Source: Streptomyces sp. NRRL S-646 (GTDB lineage Bacteria > Actinomycetota > Actinomycetes > Streptomycetales > Streptomycetaceae). Taken from it: a stretch of 64,000 nucleotides of DNA. The number at the start of each line of letters is the position of its first letter. The first letter of the stretch is position 1. A program made the position numbers and the translations under genes. Positions 17,423 to 27,185 of this stretch are shown here, in pieces. A model generated the notes under the pieces. It did no database searches and was not told the DNA's origin. It saw only the letters and a list, made by a program, of their open reading frames with translations. The stretch lies in NCBI RefSeq assembly GCF_000720765.1, contig NZ_JODC01000028.1, forward strand, positions 1 through 64,000, read 5' to 3'.

Positions 17423-17848
17423 GTGACAACACCCAGACCTGGCAGTCCTGTTCGCGGCTCGACCACCGGCCGCCCCCTCATGGCCGCACTCGATCTGTTC
17501 GGGCGGCGGTGGAGTCTGCGCATCCTGTGGGAGCTTCGCGCGGGTCCGCTTGGATTCCGCCCCTTGCAGAAGCAGTGCGACGACATGTCCTCCAGCGTGA
17601 TGCGCCAGCGCCTGACCGAACTGCTGGACGCCCAGGTGATTCACCAACTACCGGACAGCCGCTACGAACTCACCCCGCTCGGACAGGAGGCGCGCCACGC
17701 CCTGAACCCCCTCGCCCGCTGGGCGGAACACTGGGCGGCCACGATCGACCCGCAAGAGCCGGACCACACCGACGACCCGTCCGCCGGCCGCGTCCCACAT
17801 CCGGACACCATGGACGACAGGACGCCGCAGAGGAACGCCGCGGACTGA
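17423..17848 (+). CDS. HxlR-family transcriptional regulator
   Basis: The predicted 141-residue protein uses the GTG at 17423. The core is an HxlR winged helix: MAALDLFGRRWSLRILWELR, AGPLGFRPLQKQCDDMSSSV then MRQRLTELLDAQVI and YELTPLGQEARHALNPLARW. The N-terminal 20 and C-terminal 35 residues are Pro/Asp-rich and variable. HxlR proteins respond to electrophiles or metabolites and often repress a divergent gene. Here that is the nadC-phzF operon across a 390-bp gap. Confidence 0.85.
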   Translation: MTTPRPGSPVRGSTTGRPLMAALDLFGRRWSLRILWELRAGPLGFRPLQKQCDDMSSSVMRQRLTELLDAQVIHQLPDSRYELTPLGQEARHALNPLARWAEHWAATIDPQEPDHTDDPSAGRVPHPDTMDDRTPQRNAAD

Positions 17849-18210
17849 CACCCCGCCTCGGGCCGAAAGCGGGGCGGGACCGCCGGGGTCACCAGGTTGC
17901 CGTGGCTCGACCTAGCGCCCAGGACAGGCGCAACCCTCCGCCGATCCTCGCGGACGCAACCCCCAGGTCAACACCGAAGACCGCGCGCACCCCATACGCT
18001 GCACACGACTTCGCGAACCGAACGGCCGGTGACGTTGTCACGACCCGTCAGAGCGAGCCACCCCATCCCCCGCTGGGCGGCCCTCCGCGCCAAGGCCTCG
18101 GGACGGGACGCGCCGCAGCGCATGGCACAGCTGGACGCTACGTGGAAATGCATGAGCCGCTCCACGTACGCCTGGATCCGGCGACGGTATCCCTTCCGAC
18201 ATCGCCCATG
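17849..18210. other. Intergenic stretch, nothing recognised
   Basis: I see no convincing conserved frame on either strand, and no RNA fold or repeat stands out. Confidence 0.3.
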
Positions 18211-18678
18211 TCAGCGGGCCTGATCCGACTGCCTGTGATCATCATCGATCCTGCGGGGCATCACGCCGAGGATCAGATTTTCGAGGGCGTACGGCATCGG
18301 CCCGAACCTGGCGACCCACGTCTCGACAAGGTAGATCTCACTGCCCTCATCCATACCGAGAAAGAATCGGCCGTGATCGAGCTCGCCGAGGGGGAAGAGA
18401 CGTCTCCCCAAGGATTCGCTCCACTCGGAGAACCGGTCATCCTCTCCCCAAGCCAGCTCCGGGTCCAGCTCGAATGGTTCCCGGGCACGGTTGACTCCCG
18501 GGCCGCCGATGTTCACGGTCAGCCCTCCGAACTCCTGGAGAAACCTCTCCGCAGCGTCGTGCATGACCATGCCGACCGCTTCGAACACGGACCGCCAGCC
18601 GGTCGTGTCGACCTGCCTGCCCGCCGTCCATCCGGAAGCCTCGAGGACCTCGAGCACCTCCGGCGACCACTCGCTCAT
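18211..18678 (-). CDS. SUKH-3 domain protein (immunity-like)
   Basis: This 155-residue protein has the SUKH-3 pattern: EVLEASGWTAGRQVDTTGW near the N-terminus, FLQEFGGLTVNIGGPG in the middle, FPLGELDHGRFFLGMDEGSE and IYLVETWVARFGPMPYALEN at the end. SUKH proteins are immunity proteins against nuclease and other polymorphic toxins. No toxin gene adjoins it, so it is an orphan immunity gene, a common state in Streptomyces arms. Confidence 0.8.
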   Translation of the reverse strand: MSEWSPEVLEVLEASGWTAGRQVDTTGWRSVFEAVGMVMHDAAERFLQEFGGLTVNIGGPGVNRAREPFELDPELAWGEDDRFSEWSESLGRRLFPLGELDHGRFFLGMDEGSEIYLVETWVARFGPMPYALENLILGVMPRRIDDDHRQSDQAR

Positions 18679-18798
18679 GACGGGCCCAACCCCCCGGCTT
18701 GAAGCATGAGGCGATCATCCCAGCAGACAACCCGAGAGAGAACAGCATGTGGCCGCACCACAAGTGGACCAGAGCCCTCGCAAAGTGACACAGCCATG

Positions 18799-18830
18799 CC
18801 GCTGCCCGGACCGGCGAGTCCGGGCAGCGG
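18799..18830 (-). terminator. Terminator of the M4 protease gene
   Basis: CCGCTGCCCGGAC and GTCCGGGCAGCGG form a perfect 13-bp stem with a 6-nt loop, 15 nt beyond the protease stop at 18846. On the other side it faces the SUKH-3 gene start region. Confidence 0.8.
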
Positions 18831-18845
18831 TGTGCTGTCTTTGGG

Positions 18846-21113
18846 TCAGGGCGTCAGCTGCCAGCGCGCGATGTATCCGACGTCGATGGATGCCCGGTCC
18901 TGCACGCGCAGTTTCCAAGTGCCGTTCAGCGGCTGCGCGGAGGCGTCGACGGTGAAGGTCTGGTCGACGTTGTCGGCGGAGCCGCCGCTGCGGTTGAGCA
19001 GGGAGTAGACGGTGCCGTTGGGGCCGACCAGGTCGACAGTCAGGTCACCGCGGTAGGTGTGGACGATGTTGACGTAGACGGAGGTGGTCTCGGAGGCGTT
19101 GCCGTCGCGGCCGGTGATGGTCACCGGTGACTCCACGGCGGGCCCGTTGTCCGGTATGTCCACGCGGGTGGCGTTGGCGTAGACGTAGGCGATCCGCCAG
19201 CTGAAGGTCTTCGAGACGGACGCTCCCGTGCTGTCGGTGACCTTGACGGTGACGTCGCCGGTGCCGAGCGTCGTCGGCGTGCCGGTGATCAGACCGCGGG
19301 GGCTGATGCTCAGGCCGTCGGGCAACCCGGTGGCCTCGTAGGTCAGTGTGGCTCCGGTGTTGGTGGTGTAGGCGTCGAGCTGGAGGCTGACCGCCTGGCC
19401 GATGCCGCTGGTCTGGTCGGCGATCGGGGCGAGGTTGACCCCGAGGGCGATGCGGTTGCCGACGTTGATCGCCGCCCAGGCGTCGGCGACGGCGAGGTAG
19501 GTCGGGCTGTAGGCGCCGAACAGGTCGGCAGCGGCGGACAGGGTGGCGGTGCGGGCGCCGGCGTAGTCGGTGGTCGAGGTCATGTACGTCGTCAGGGCGC
19601 GGTACCAGATGGCGGCGGCGTTCTGGATACCGATGCCGGTGACCGGCTGACCGTCGTAGGTCGGGCTGTCGTAGGAGACGCCGTTGACGGTCTTGGCGCC
19701 GCTGCCCTCGGAGAGCAGGTAGAAGAAGTGGTTGGCGGGGCCCGAGGAGTAGTGGACGTCGAGGCCGCCGAGGGAGGGGCTCCAACTGTCGGCGGAGGCA
19801 CCGTCCTTGGAGGGCTTGTCCATGTACCGCAGCGGGGTGCCGTCGCCGTTGATGTCGATCTTCTCGCCGACCAGGTAGTCGCCCGGGTCGGCCGGGAGGT
19901 TCTCGTAGAACTCCACGGCGGCGGCGAAGATGTCGGAGGTCGCCTCATTCAGGCCGCCGGACTCGCCCGAGTAATTCAGGCCCGCGGTGGCGGCGGTGAC
20001 ACCGTGGCTCATCTCGTGGGCCGCGACGTCCAGCGCGGTCAGCGGGTGAGTGTTGCCCGAGCCGTCGCCGTAGGTCATGCAGAAGCAGGAGTCCTGCCAG
20101 AAGGCGTTGACGTAGTTGCTGCCGTAGTGGGCGCGGCTGTAGGCGGCGACACCGTCATTGCGGATTCCGTTTCGGCCGTACACCTGTTTGTAGTAGTCCC
20201 AGGTGGCCGCGGCACCGAACGCGACGTCCACGCCGGCGGTCTGACGGTTCGACGGCAGGCCGTCGCCCCAGACATCGTTGTCGTCCGTGAAAAGGGTGCC
20301 GGTGCCCGACGTGCCCTGATTGAGGTCGTACGTCTTGTGCCCGGCACGGTCGGGGTCGGTGAGCTGGTACGTCGATCCCGACTGGGTCGTGCCCAGCGGG
20401 ACCGTGCCGACGTACTGGCCGGTGCCGGTACCGGTGTCCACCTTCTCGGCCGCCAGGAGCTGTTTACCGGTGGTGGCATCGGTGACGACCTGCAACTCGC
20501 TGGGGGTGCCGTCCCGTTGGACGCCTTCGACGACGCTCTCCCAAGCCAGGACGGGCTTTCCGGAGCCGGCCCAGATCACCAGGCGGGGCTTCCGCTCGAC
20601 CTCGGAGCCCTTGACGCGGGCGCGCTTCGAGGCTGCCTCGGCCTTGTCTGCGGCCACAGCCGCCGTGTTCTTCGGACTCAGCGAGGACACCGCGAGCGCG
20701 GCCCGGTTCGCCTTGGTGACGGTGATGCGACCACTCCTGTCGTGGACGACGAGATCGCCGCCGAGGACGGGCAGGCCGGCATAGGTGCGCTCGTAACGGG
20801 TGTGCGTGGTGCCGTCGGCGTCCGTGATGACGTCTTTGACGACGAGTTTCTCCTTGACGCCGAGGCCGATTCGGCGTGCGGTGTCGGCGGCCGACGTCTG
20901 GGCGTTCTTCAGCAGAGCGGTGCGGCGGGTGGGCGTCAGGGACACCGGCAGGGCACCGACCCGGGGCTTGGCGGTGATTTTCGCGGGGCTCGGGCCGGTG
21001 GGGGCGGCGGTGGCGTGGCCGGGAAGGGTCAGGGCGAGTAGAGATCCCAGGGAGCTGAGAGCGAGGGCGGTGGCGCGTCTGCGCCGGACAAGGGTGCGGT
21101 CTCGCAGGGGCAA
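18846..21113 (-). CDS. Secreted M4 (thermolysin-type) metallopeptidase
   Basis: The predicted 755-residue protease uses a TTG start at 21113, supported by AAGGAG 6 nt upstream and by the signal peptide that follows (RRRRATALALSSLGSLLALT, cleavage near GHATA-AP). After the FTP/PepSY propeptide comes the catalytic domain with H366-E367-x-x-H370 (VAAHEMSHGVTAAT) and E390 in LNEATSDIFAAA, completing the zinc site. The M4 C-terminal domain follows, then an Ig-like He_PIG domain (YEATGLPDGLSISPRGLITG) and a C-terminal proprotein-convertase P-domain (TYRGDLTVDLVGPNGTVYSL). It is secreted for protein degradation. Confidence 0.93.
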   Translation of the reverse strand: MPLRDRTLVRRRRATALALSSLGSLLALTLPGHATAAPTGPSPAKITAKPRVGALPVSLTPTRRTALLKNAQTSAADTARRIGLGVKEKLVVKDVITDADGTTHTRYERTYAGLPVLGGDLVVHDRSGRITVTKANRAALAVSSLSPKNTAAVAADKAEAASKRARVKGSEVERKPRLVIWAGSGKPVLAWESVVEGVQRDGTPSELQVVTDATTGKQLLAAEKVDTGTGTGQYVGTVPLGTTQSGSTYQLTDPDRAGHKTYDLNQGTSGTGTLFTDDNDVWGDGLPSNRQTAGVDVAFGAAATWDYYKQVYGRNGIRNDGVAAYSRAHYGSNYVNAFWQDSCFCMTYGDGSGNTHPLTALDVAAHEMSHGVTAATAGLNYSGESGGLNEATSDIFAAAVEFYENLPADPGDYLVGEKIDINGDGTPLRYMDKPSKDGASADSWSPSLGGLDVHYSSGPANHFFYLLSEGSGAKTVNGVSYDSPTYDGQPVTGIGIQNAAAIWYRALTTYMTSTTDYAGARTATLSAAADLFGAYSPTYLAVADAWAAINVGNRIALGVNLAPIADQTSGIGQAVSLQLDAYTTNTGATLTYEATGLPDGLSISPRGLITGTPTTLGTGDVTVKVTDSTGASVSKTFSWRIAYVYANATRVDIPDNGPAVESPVTITGRDGNASETTSVYVNIVHTYRGDLTVDLVGPNGTVYSLLNRSGGSADNVDQTFTVDASAQPLNGTWKLRVQDRASIDVGYIARWQLTP

Positions 21114-21862
21114 CGGTTTCTCCTTCGATATGACGGCCCATGGGGCCGCGGGCGGCACAGAGCAGCAGAGGGCCCGGTCTGGAGGCTGCACGGCATGCGG
21201 GTGGAAGGAGGTGGGGGGTGAGGGCGGGGCTGGGGGTGACGCTGCGGGTGCACCGCGTGGTGAATATGTCAAGGAATGGTGAACTTCCTGCAGAAGAGTG
21301 GCACCACACAGCCGAACTGTCATGCGCCGGTCAACTGATCGGCTGGAAATGGCTATGCAGATCAGGCAAATCGGAACGGACGACGCCGGTTTTCGGCCGC
21401 ACCCCGCGCCAGACAGTCGTCATCGTCGCGGATGTCGACGGGCGGTGACATGCAGGAGCGTCGACTACGCGTGCCCACACCGCCTCAATCGGCCAGGACG
21501 GCCCCGTCACGCCGAGAGCAGCCAGGAGCATCGCGACCAGCTGACTCGCGGGGTGCTCACGGCCGCCCACGCCGCGCACCGGGAACCGCGGCGGAACCCT
21601 CCGAACCCGAGGAGTAGACAGCCATGGGCTCTGGGCGTCCCGGCAGGGCAGACACAGGCGATGCTCGGCGATGACCAGCCGGCCCGTCCACCGGCCGGGA
21701 AAGCCGCGCAGGAGGCTTTCGTCTGCAATTCTCTCCAACTCGCCGTGCATGCGCCGGCGCACCGATGGACTGAGGCAGACCTCGGCGGCGGCCCGAAAGG
21801 CGATCTCGAAACCGGGACGCCCTCCGGCTAGGCTGAGCGCACCGATGACCTTGGGGACTTCG
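21114..21862. other. Long gap, no gene supported
   Basis: This 750-bp stretch separates the protease and lipoprotein genes. Long frames on both strands lack consistent codon bias, homology or ribosome-binding sites. It should contain the protease promoter near 21114-21300. Confidence 0.3.
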
Positions 21863-22399
21863 ATGCGCACGTTGGATGCTTCCCTCACGCTTGCCACCGC
21901 CGCGGCGATCGCCGCGGGACTGCTGTTGGTGTGCGGCTGCTCCAGCGGCAGCAGCGCCAGCCAGAAGCGGTCACCGGCACCGGTGGTGAAGGCTTCCGAG
22001 ATCACCGGCGCGTTGAAGGCCTATGCGAAGTCCTTCGACGTGGCGCCGGCGAAGGAGATCTGCGGGAAGTTGTTCCGGGCCGCACCCACGGCGCTCGACC
22101 CGAGCTCCTCCGGTCCCACGGTTACCGTCACCCTGATGTCCCTGACCTGCGAGTTCTACGGCACCGACTGTGACGCCGACTTCGACGTGTCGGCGATCTC
22201 CAGCGGTCGCGACGACCCCAAGGGCCTGACCCCGTACAACGGTCACTTCGCCGATGGCGGCGTCGACCACGGCATCCATATCGGCGAGTCCGTGGGCTCG
22301 GACTCCACCTCGACTAACGGCTGCAAGGTCTCCGTCTCCACCGCCAAAACGTCGATCACCTATCTCAACGACGCCCTCGCCCGCATCTCCGGCGACTGA
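21863..22399 (+). CDS. Small lipoprotein, unknown function
   Basis: This 178-residue protein has a lipoprotein signal peptide (LATAAAIAAGLLLVCGC, acylated Cys near residue 25) followed by a Ser-rich linker and a domain with four further cysteines (KEICGKLF, LTCEFYGTDCDADFD, TNGCKVSV) that could form two disulfides. The start at 21863 has GGGGA 6 nt upstream; an ATG at 21845 is possible. It resembles the many DUF3558-type Streptomyces lipoproteins in size and layout but I cannot assign the family. Confidence 0.65.
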   Translation: MRTLDASLTLATAAAIAAGLLLVCGCSSGSSASQKRSPAPVVKASEITGALKAYAKSFDVAPAKEICGKLFRAAPTALDPSSSGPTVTVTLMSLTCEFYGTDCDADFDVSAISSGRDDPKGLTPYNGHFADGGVDHGIHIGESVGSDSTSTNGCKVSVSTAKTSITYLNDALARISGD

Positions 22400-22436
22400 C
22401 GAGGTTGTCGGCCATTGATGTTGAGGCGTGATGGTT

Positions 22437-23440
22437 GAGTGTTCACCCAATTGGCGATTTAGCAGTTCATCGGGCTAACGGGTACGAGTTCGGTGCTCGG
22501 TTTGGGGCGGGTGGGGCGCTGGGCGGCTCGGTCGGGGACCAGGCCGGCGATGGCCCGATGCGTGGCCGGGTAGTGCTCGCGGCGTCAGAGGAAGCGTTGC
22601 AGCGGGCGCCATTGCTTGTGTTCGGCGTTGGCGTGTTCGACGCAGATCCGCGCCGAGGACTGGCGGCGCCGGTGCTCACGCCAGGCGTACTGGTCACCGA
22701 GAACGACGTCCTCCTTCGGCTTCTTCGGCGGTGCACTGACCTGTTCGGGGAATTCGTTCGCCAGACCCCGGTAGCCCTCATCCACCTCGGCTCTCACGTC
22801 CGGGTGGAGACGGAACTGCTCGGCGATGCCCTCGGTGCGCATCGCGGTCTGGTCGTGCATTCTTCCGGGCCGGTCGGCCCCGGACCAAAGGATGCGGCCC
22901 TGTCCGTCGCTGATCGTGGTGGTCTTCATGGTGTTCTGCTTCTTCTTGCCGGAAACGAACGCGCAGGGGCCCGGCCGGTGGGCCTTCGGTCGGCGGACCT
23001 GGGTCTCGGTCCCGTCGATCCGCAAGGTCACGCCCTCCGCATCGGCGTATACGAACACGTCGGCCCACGTCCGCAGACGCACTCCGGGCCGACCGGGGAC
23101 GGCGAAGCCGCGGTCGGCGAGCAGCGGGCGGGTCTCGCCGATGGCTTCGGTGACGGTGGAACGGCCGACCCCGTAGAGCTCGGCGAACGCGGCGTGCGGG
23201 AGCTGAGTGCGCAGGTGGACCAAAGCGACCAGCTCTCGGTCGGTGAACACCAGCTCGTGCTTGCGGCCGGCCCCGGCGACACGGTGACGCTTCCCTCCCC
23301 GCCGCTGCTGCAATGCCGATTCACGCCGGGCCTGCCACGGCCCGGCCAACTCCTCGATCAGACTGCCGAGATGTGCGCGCGAGATGCCCGTGAAGGCAGG
23401 ATGAGACATGGCCGCACGAGCCCACTTCTTGGTCACACTC
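22437..23440 (-). mobile_element. IS5-family element (DDE_Tnp_4) with terminal repeats
   Basis: This element of about 1.0 kb is bounded by imperfect inverted repeats, GAGTGTTCACCCAA at 22437 and GAGTGTGACCAAG read inward from 23440. It contains a single transposase gene on the minus strand whose GTG start lies inside the right repeat. No clear target duplication is visible. Confidence 0.6.
22459..23436 (-). pseudogene. DDE_Tnp_4 transposase interrupted by a TGA
   Basis: From the GTG at 23436 the frame encodes a helix-turn-helix (RTQLPHAAFAELYGVGRSTV) and a DDE domain: LRIDGTETQVRRP, WSGADRPGRMHDQTAMR, VDEGYRGLANEFPEQV and the Glu region CVEHANAEHKQWRPLQRF. A TGA at 22585 follows, yet the same frame continues with family-like sequence (RREHYPATHRAIAGLVPDRA) to a TAA at 22459. 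The last 42 residues are thus lost unless the stop is read through. Confidence 0.75.
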
Positions 23441-23485
23441 GAAGAACCCGTGCGGCCGTCCGCACGTCACGGCCCGTGACCATGC

Positions 23486-24193
23486 TCATGTTTGGCGGGC
23501 AGGACGGAAGTCTTCCTCCAGGAACGCCGAAACCGCCTCGGTGAACGCCTCCGGCGCTGCGTGGTGGATCAGGTGTCCCACCGGGATGGTGACCATTCGC
23601 CCGCCAGGGATGCAGCGAGCGAGCTCAGCGACTCCGGCCTGGGGAACATGACTTTGTGGGCCGCCGGCGATCACGAGGGTCCCGGCGGTGATCCGGTCGA
23701 GTCGCTCCAGCCACCTGGGATCGGGCTGGTCGATCTGCCGTCTGACAGCCAACACCATCTCCCAGTCGAAGGTCAGGGCGCCGTCCGGTCTGGCCGGGGT
23801 GCCCGGCTCCCGGGGACGGGGAACCGACACATCCTCCAGGACAAGCCGGCTCACCCGTTGCGGATGGTCCTCCGCGAGCAGATAGGCCACGAGCCCGCCC
23901 ATGGAGTGCCCGATCAGATCCACTGGTCCAATTCCCAGTGCGTCCAAGAACCGGAGCACATCGGCCTGCATGAGTTCGAGTGAGTAGTCCCCCGGCCAGT
24001 CGCTTCGGCCGTGACCGCGAAGATCGAGGGCATACACCCTTCGACCCCGGGCGAGGGCGGGCACAACCGCCTCCCAGTCGGTGGCATCCTTGCCCAGCGC
24101 GTGCAACAGAACGAGCGGCGGACCATCCGCAGGACCCCACAGCTGATAAGCCAGCCGGACCTCGCCAACGTCGACCGAGCGTTGATCAACCAT
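23486..24193 (-). CDS. Alpha/beta hydrolase
   Basis: This 235-residue hydrolase is taken from the ATG at 24193, where family similarity begins; an in-frame start at 24256 would add 21 unrelated residues. Motifs: VLLHALGKDATDWEAVVPAL (oxyanion loop), LDLRGHGRSDWPGDYSLE, nucleophile GHSMGG, an acid after VLEDVSVP and the catalytic His in VGHLIHHAAPEAF near the end. No signal peptide is seen. It resembles esterases, dienelactone-type hydrolases and haloperoxidase-like enzymes; the substrate is unknown. Confidence 0.85.
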   Translation of the reverse strand: MVDQRSVDVGEVRLAYQLWGPADGPPLVLLHALGKDATDWEAVVPALARGRRVYALDLRGHGRSDWPGDYSLELMQADVLRFLDALGIGPVDLIGHSMGGLVAYLLAEDHPQRVSRLVLEDVSVPRPREPGTPARPDGALTFDWEMVLAVRRQIDQPDPRWLERLDRITAGTLVIAGGPQSHVPQAGVAELARCIPGGRMVTIPVGHLIHHAAPEAFTEAVSAFLEEDFRPARQT

Positions 24194-24639
24194 GTCCGGA
24201 GGATATGCGGACGGGTCCCGCCGGAGATTGGCGTTCACCAGCAGCCGAACCACCATCCCCAGTCAGCAGCCCGGATTCTCAGCCACACGGTTCCGGCCCC
24301 GACCTTCAATAGCCGACAACGCCGTAACCCTGGCTATTCATCGGAATTGAGTGATCTGACGTCACACTCAATCGCTGGTGGCGAGCCTGGACGGACAAGG
24401 GCCCACCCTCCGAGCTCCAGACCCTGATCGACGCGGTCACCACCGGACACGGCATTGACCTCTACCTCCGGATCCAACGAACTACCGGTGAGTGGCGCCA
24501 GCTGACGGCACAACCAGTTCCCCTGAACTGGGATCAGGGTGCCTCAACTGGAACAGCAACGAGCGGTCGCCGGACACTGCGGCCGATCTGGCGCACGCGG
24601 GGATTGCACAAGGCGCCTTCGTCGCGGAAGCGACGGCGG

Positions 24640-24907
24640 CCTGCAACTGTGGGACGTGCCGGCCGGGCAACGGATCGGCGGGCTGCTCACCACTCCCGGG
24701 GACGCGGTGTACACCCTCGCGTTCGACGCCCGCGGCACCACCCTGTACGCGGGCAGCGCCCATGTCCCCCTCCAGCGGTACGATCTCGACCCTGCCCGCG
24801 CCCTGTCGCGGGTGTGCGCCCGCACAGGCGGGTCCGGTCTGAGCCCGTCCCAGTGGCAGACCTACGTTCCTGACGCCCCGTACCGGCGGGTGTGCAGCCC
24901 TGCGTGA
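24640..24907 (+). pseudogene. WD40-repeat protein, C-terminal remnant
   Basis: The plus strand reads GGLQLWDVPAGQRIGGLLTT, one WD40 blade, then VYTLAFDARGTTLYAGSAHV and LSPSQWQTYVPDAPYRRVCS. This is the conserved ending of Streptomyces WD40 proteins that carry N-terminal kinase, protease or nSTAND modules. The upstream part is lost; a different frame from 24360 to 24530 reads WWRAWTDKGPPSELQTLIDA but its family is unknown to me. Confidence 0.55.
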
Positions 24908-25400
24908 GGATCAGCGGCCTCCGCGTTCCCGAACGCGCCGGCTGGGATGCCCTCCAGGAGCGGATCCAGGCTGGAGCGATGGAGGGTGTCAGCTGCTGGG
25001 CCGGACGGCGGAGGACACCGTCGGACGGCCCGTGACAGACCTGCCGGCCGGAGCTACGGCATCCGCACGACCCCCTCCGGGCTCATCTGCCTCGTCACCG
25101 GGACGGATCGTCGGTGGACGCCGTGGTGACGACGCACTGGTGGAAAGCCGCGATCGCGCCGTCGACCGGAAAATCACTGAACTGCTGCGGGTCCTGAACC
25201 ACACGATCACCTCTCTTGAGGAGCTGGGTGACACGGTGGTGGACGCGATCCTCCCCGAACGCCGCACCGGGCGACGCCGCTCTGCTACTCGCTCGCTACT
25301 CACGCGCTGCCGCGGTGTGCGGGACGGTAGTGCGGACCCGTCCCGCGCACCGCGGGATGTCCGGGGCGCAGTCCCGGACGGCTGCTGAGGTGCGGTGGCG
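24908..25400. other. Gap with weak coding traces
   Basis: A plus-strand frame near 25130-25260 reads LVESRDRAVDRKITELLRVL then NHTITSLEELGDTVVDAILP with plausible codon bias, but has no clear start and no family I recognise. It is probably another truncated gene. Confidence 0.25.
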
Positions 25401-26840
25401 TCAGCCGAGTTTCCACTGCTGGTTGCTTTGTCCGGTGCAGGTCCACAGTTCGAGCTTGGCGCCGTCGGCGGTGGACGCCCCGGTCACATCGAGACAGAGC
25501 CCCGACTGCTTACCGGTGATCGTGCCGTCGGCGTTGAGGATCCACTGCTGGTTGGCGCCGCCGTTGCAGTCCCAGATCTCCACCGGGGTGCCGGGGGTCG
25601 TCTGGTTGTTGGCGGCGTCCAGGCACTTCCCGGCGCCGTAGACCGTGAGCTGGTTGCTCGCGGTGTGTGTCCAGGTCTGGTTGCTGCCGCTGTTGCAGTC
25701 CCATATCTGCGTCACTGTCCCGTTGGTCTGCGTTGCGCCGGGCACGTCCAGGCACTTGTTTGCGCCGACCGCGTGGACGGGGCCGGTGGCGCCGCCTTGG
25801 CCGCCTGTGCCCCAGCCGTACTGAAGCCGGTCGAGACCGGACTGGTTGTTGATGCTCAGCGTGTAATTCGGCGCGCTGCCCTGCAGGGAGGTGATGGCGC
25901 AGGAGGCGTTCTCGCACGGGCCTGGGCCCTGGGTCTGGTCGGCGAACTTCACGCCGGTCCACAGGATCGAGCCCATGCCCTGTTTGCGCACGGTGTCGGT
26001 GAGCGCGTAGAGGAAGGACACGTCGTTGACGCCGTCGCGTGGCCCGTTGTAGTTCACACCGGTGTTCATCGGGACACCGAACTCGGTGAGTACGGCGCGG
26101 CTGTCGTATCCGCAGACGTTGTTCTCGAAGCTGGTGATCCACTCGGCCTCGGTGGGGTGGGTCTCTCCGCCGAGGGTGTAGTCGTGGAGCGAGAGCAGGG
26201 TGCCGTCGAGGCGGGAGTCGGCGCCGACGGCGCACAGGTTCCCCTCCCAGGCGCCGGGCACCAGGATCCGGCCGCGGGGTACCTGGGAGTAGTGCGCCAC
26301 CCAGGCCGCCGCGATGTTGTCCTCGTCGGTGGTGCTGTAGCCCCAAGGCTCGTTCATGATGCCGAAGTACACCCGGCTGTTGCCCGCGTACTTGCTGATC
26401 ACGGTGTCCCACATCGCGTAGAACGAGTTGGTGTCACCGATCACACCGCTCTGCAGCCACGGGACGAGCACGACGTTCATGCCCAGCGCGGTGGCCGCAT
26501 CGAAGGCGGCGGTGTAGCTGTTCCACCAACTGCCGGTAACAGTCGCCCGGTTGAAGCCCATGCGCACGGTGTTGGCTCCCAACGCCTGGAAGCCCTTGAG
26601 GATGGAGGTGGCCTTCGCGTACGTCGTCGAATAGTCATCCGTGTTCGACAGGCCGACCGGCGTGATGTTCCCGGTGACGAAGTTGTCGTTGGGGTCGGCC
26701 CAGTTCACGCCGTGGAACTGGTTGGTGGTGGCGTGCGCTCCGGTCCCGGTCGCCGCCTGCAGTCCGAGCAGGCTCAACAGCATCGCGACGACCAGGCCGA
26801 CCGGGGTTAAGCGCCGGAGGCGGCTTCCACAGGTCTTCAT
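25401..26840 (-). CDS. Secreted GH5 glycosidase with CBM13 (ricin-B) domain
   Basis: This 479-residue secreted enzyme has a signal peptide (RRLTPVGLVVAMLLSLLGLQ, cleavage near GAHA). The GH5 TIM barrel follows, with acid/base E164 in YFGIMNEPWG and nucleophile E253 in AVLTEFGVPMN. The C-terminal 130 residues form a beta-trefoil with three QxW-type repeats (GSNQTW, GANQQW, QSNQQWKL), a CBM13 lectin. Such enzymes cleave cellulose, mannan or other beta-glycans outside the cell; the exact substrate is not resolvable by eye. An unrelated CBM13 remnant lies just upstream. Confidence 0.9.
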   Translation of the reverse strand: MKTCGSRLRRLTPVGLVVAMLLSLLGLQAATGTGAHATTNQFHGVNWADPNDNFVTGNITPVGLSNTDDYSTTYAKATSILKGFQALGANTVRMGFNRATVTGSWWNSYTAAFDAATALGMNVVLVPWLQSGVIGDTNSFYAMWDTVISKYAGNSRVYFGIMNEPWGYSTTDEDNIAAAWVAHYSQVPRGRILVPGAWEGNLCAVGADSRLDGTLLSLHDYTLGGETHPTEAEWITSFENNVCGYDSRAVLTEFGVPMNTGVNYNGPRDGVNDVSFLYALTDTVRKQGMGSILWTGVKFADQTQGPGPCENASCAITSLQGSAPNYTLSINNQSGLDRLQYGWGTGGQGGATGPVHAVGANKCLDVPGATQTNGTVTQIWDCNSGSNQTWTHTASNQLTVYGAGKCLDAANNQTTPGTPVEIWDCNGGANQQWILNADGTITGKQSGLCLDVTGASTADGAKLELWTCTGQSNQQWKLG

Positions 26841-27053
26841 ACACTCTCCTTCAGGAACAGGGTTCGCATTGCTTGGTGCCGGCTCCGCTGAAGGCGCGGC
26901 TCACCCGCCGTGTCGTCGCAGCGGCCGGGCAGCGGGACCCGGACCGCGCCGACATCACTGCGGCCAGACCTGAGCGCCAGGAGATACCGCTGCCGGAGTA
27001 CCGGTGCCTGAGCGGGTCAGGCCGCGCCGAGCGCAAAGAAGGCGGTCTGGCCG

Positions 27054-27185
27054 TTGCGCCTGTCCGAGCTTTCGCCGCTGGTTACTGCCGCCGTTGCAGA
27101 CCCAAAGCGTCAGGTCGGCACCGTCGCCGGTGGAATCCCTGGTCATATCCAGGGACAGCCAGGGTCGGTTGTGCACCAAGACCCT
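27054..27185 (-). pseudogene. CBM13 lectin repeat remnant
   Basis: The minus strand reads RPWLSLDMTRDSTGDGADLT then LWVCNGGSNQRRKLGQ. This matches the last ricin-B repeat of secreted glycosidases (compare GAKLELWTCTGQSNQQWKLG in the neighbouring GH5 enzyme) but with degraded QxW residues. It is the tail of a second carbohydrate-active enzyme whose body is gone. Confidence 0.5.

Noticed and set aside
25395..26810. 471-codon plus-strand frame over the GH5 enzyme
   Set aside because: It is a shadow of the secreted glycosidase, which has signal peptide, catalytic Glu pair and lectin repeats.
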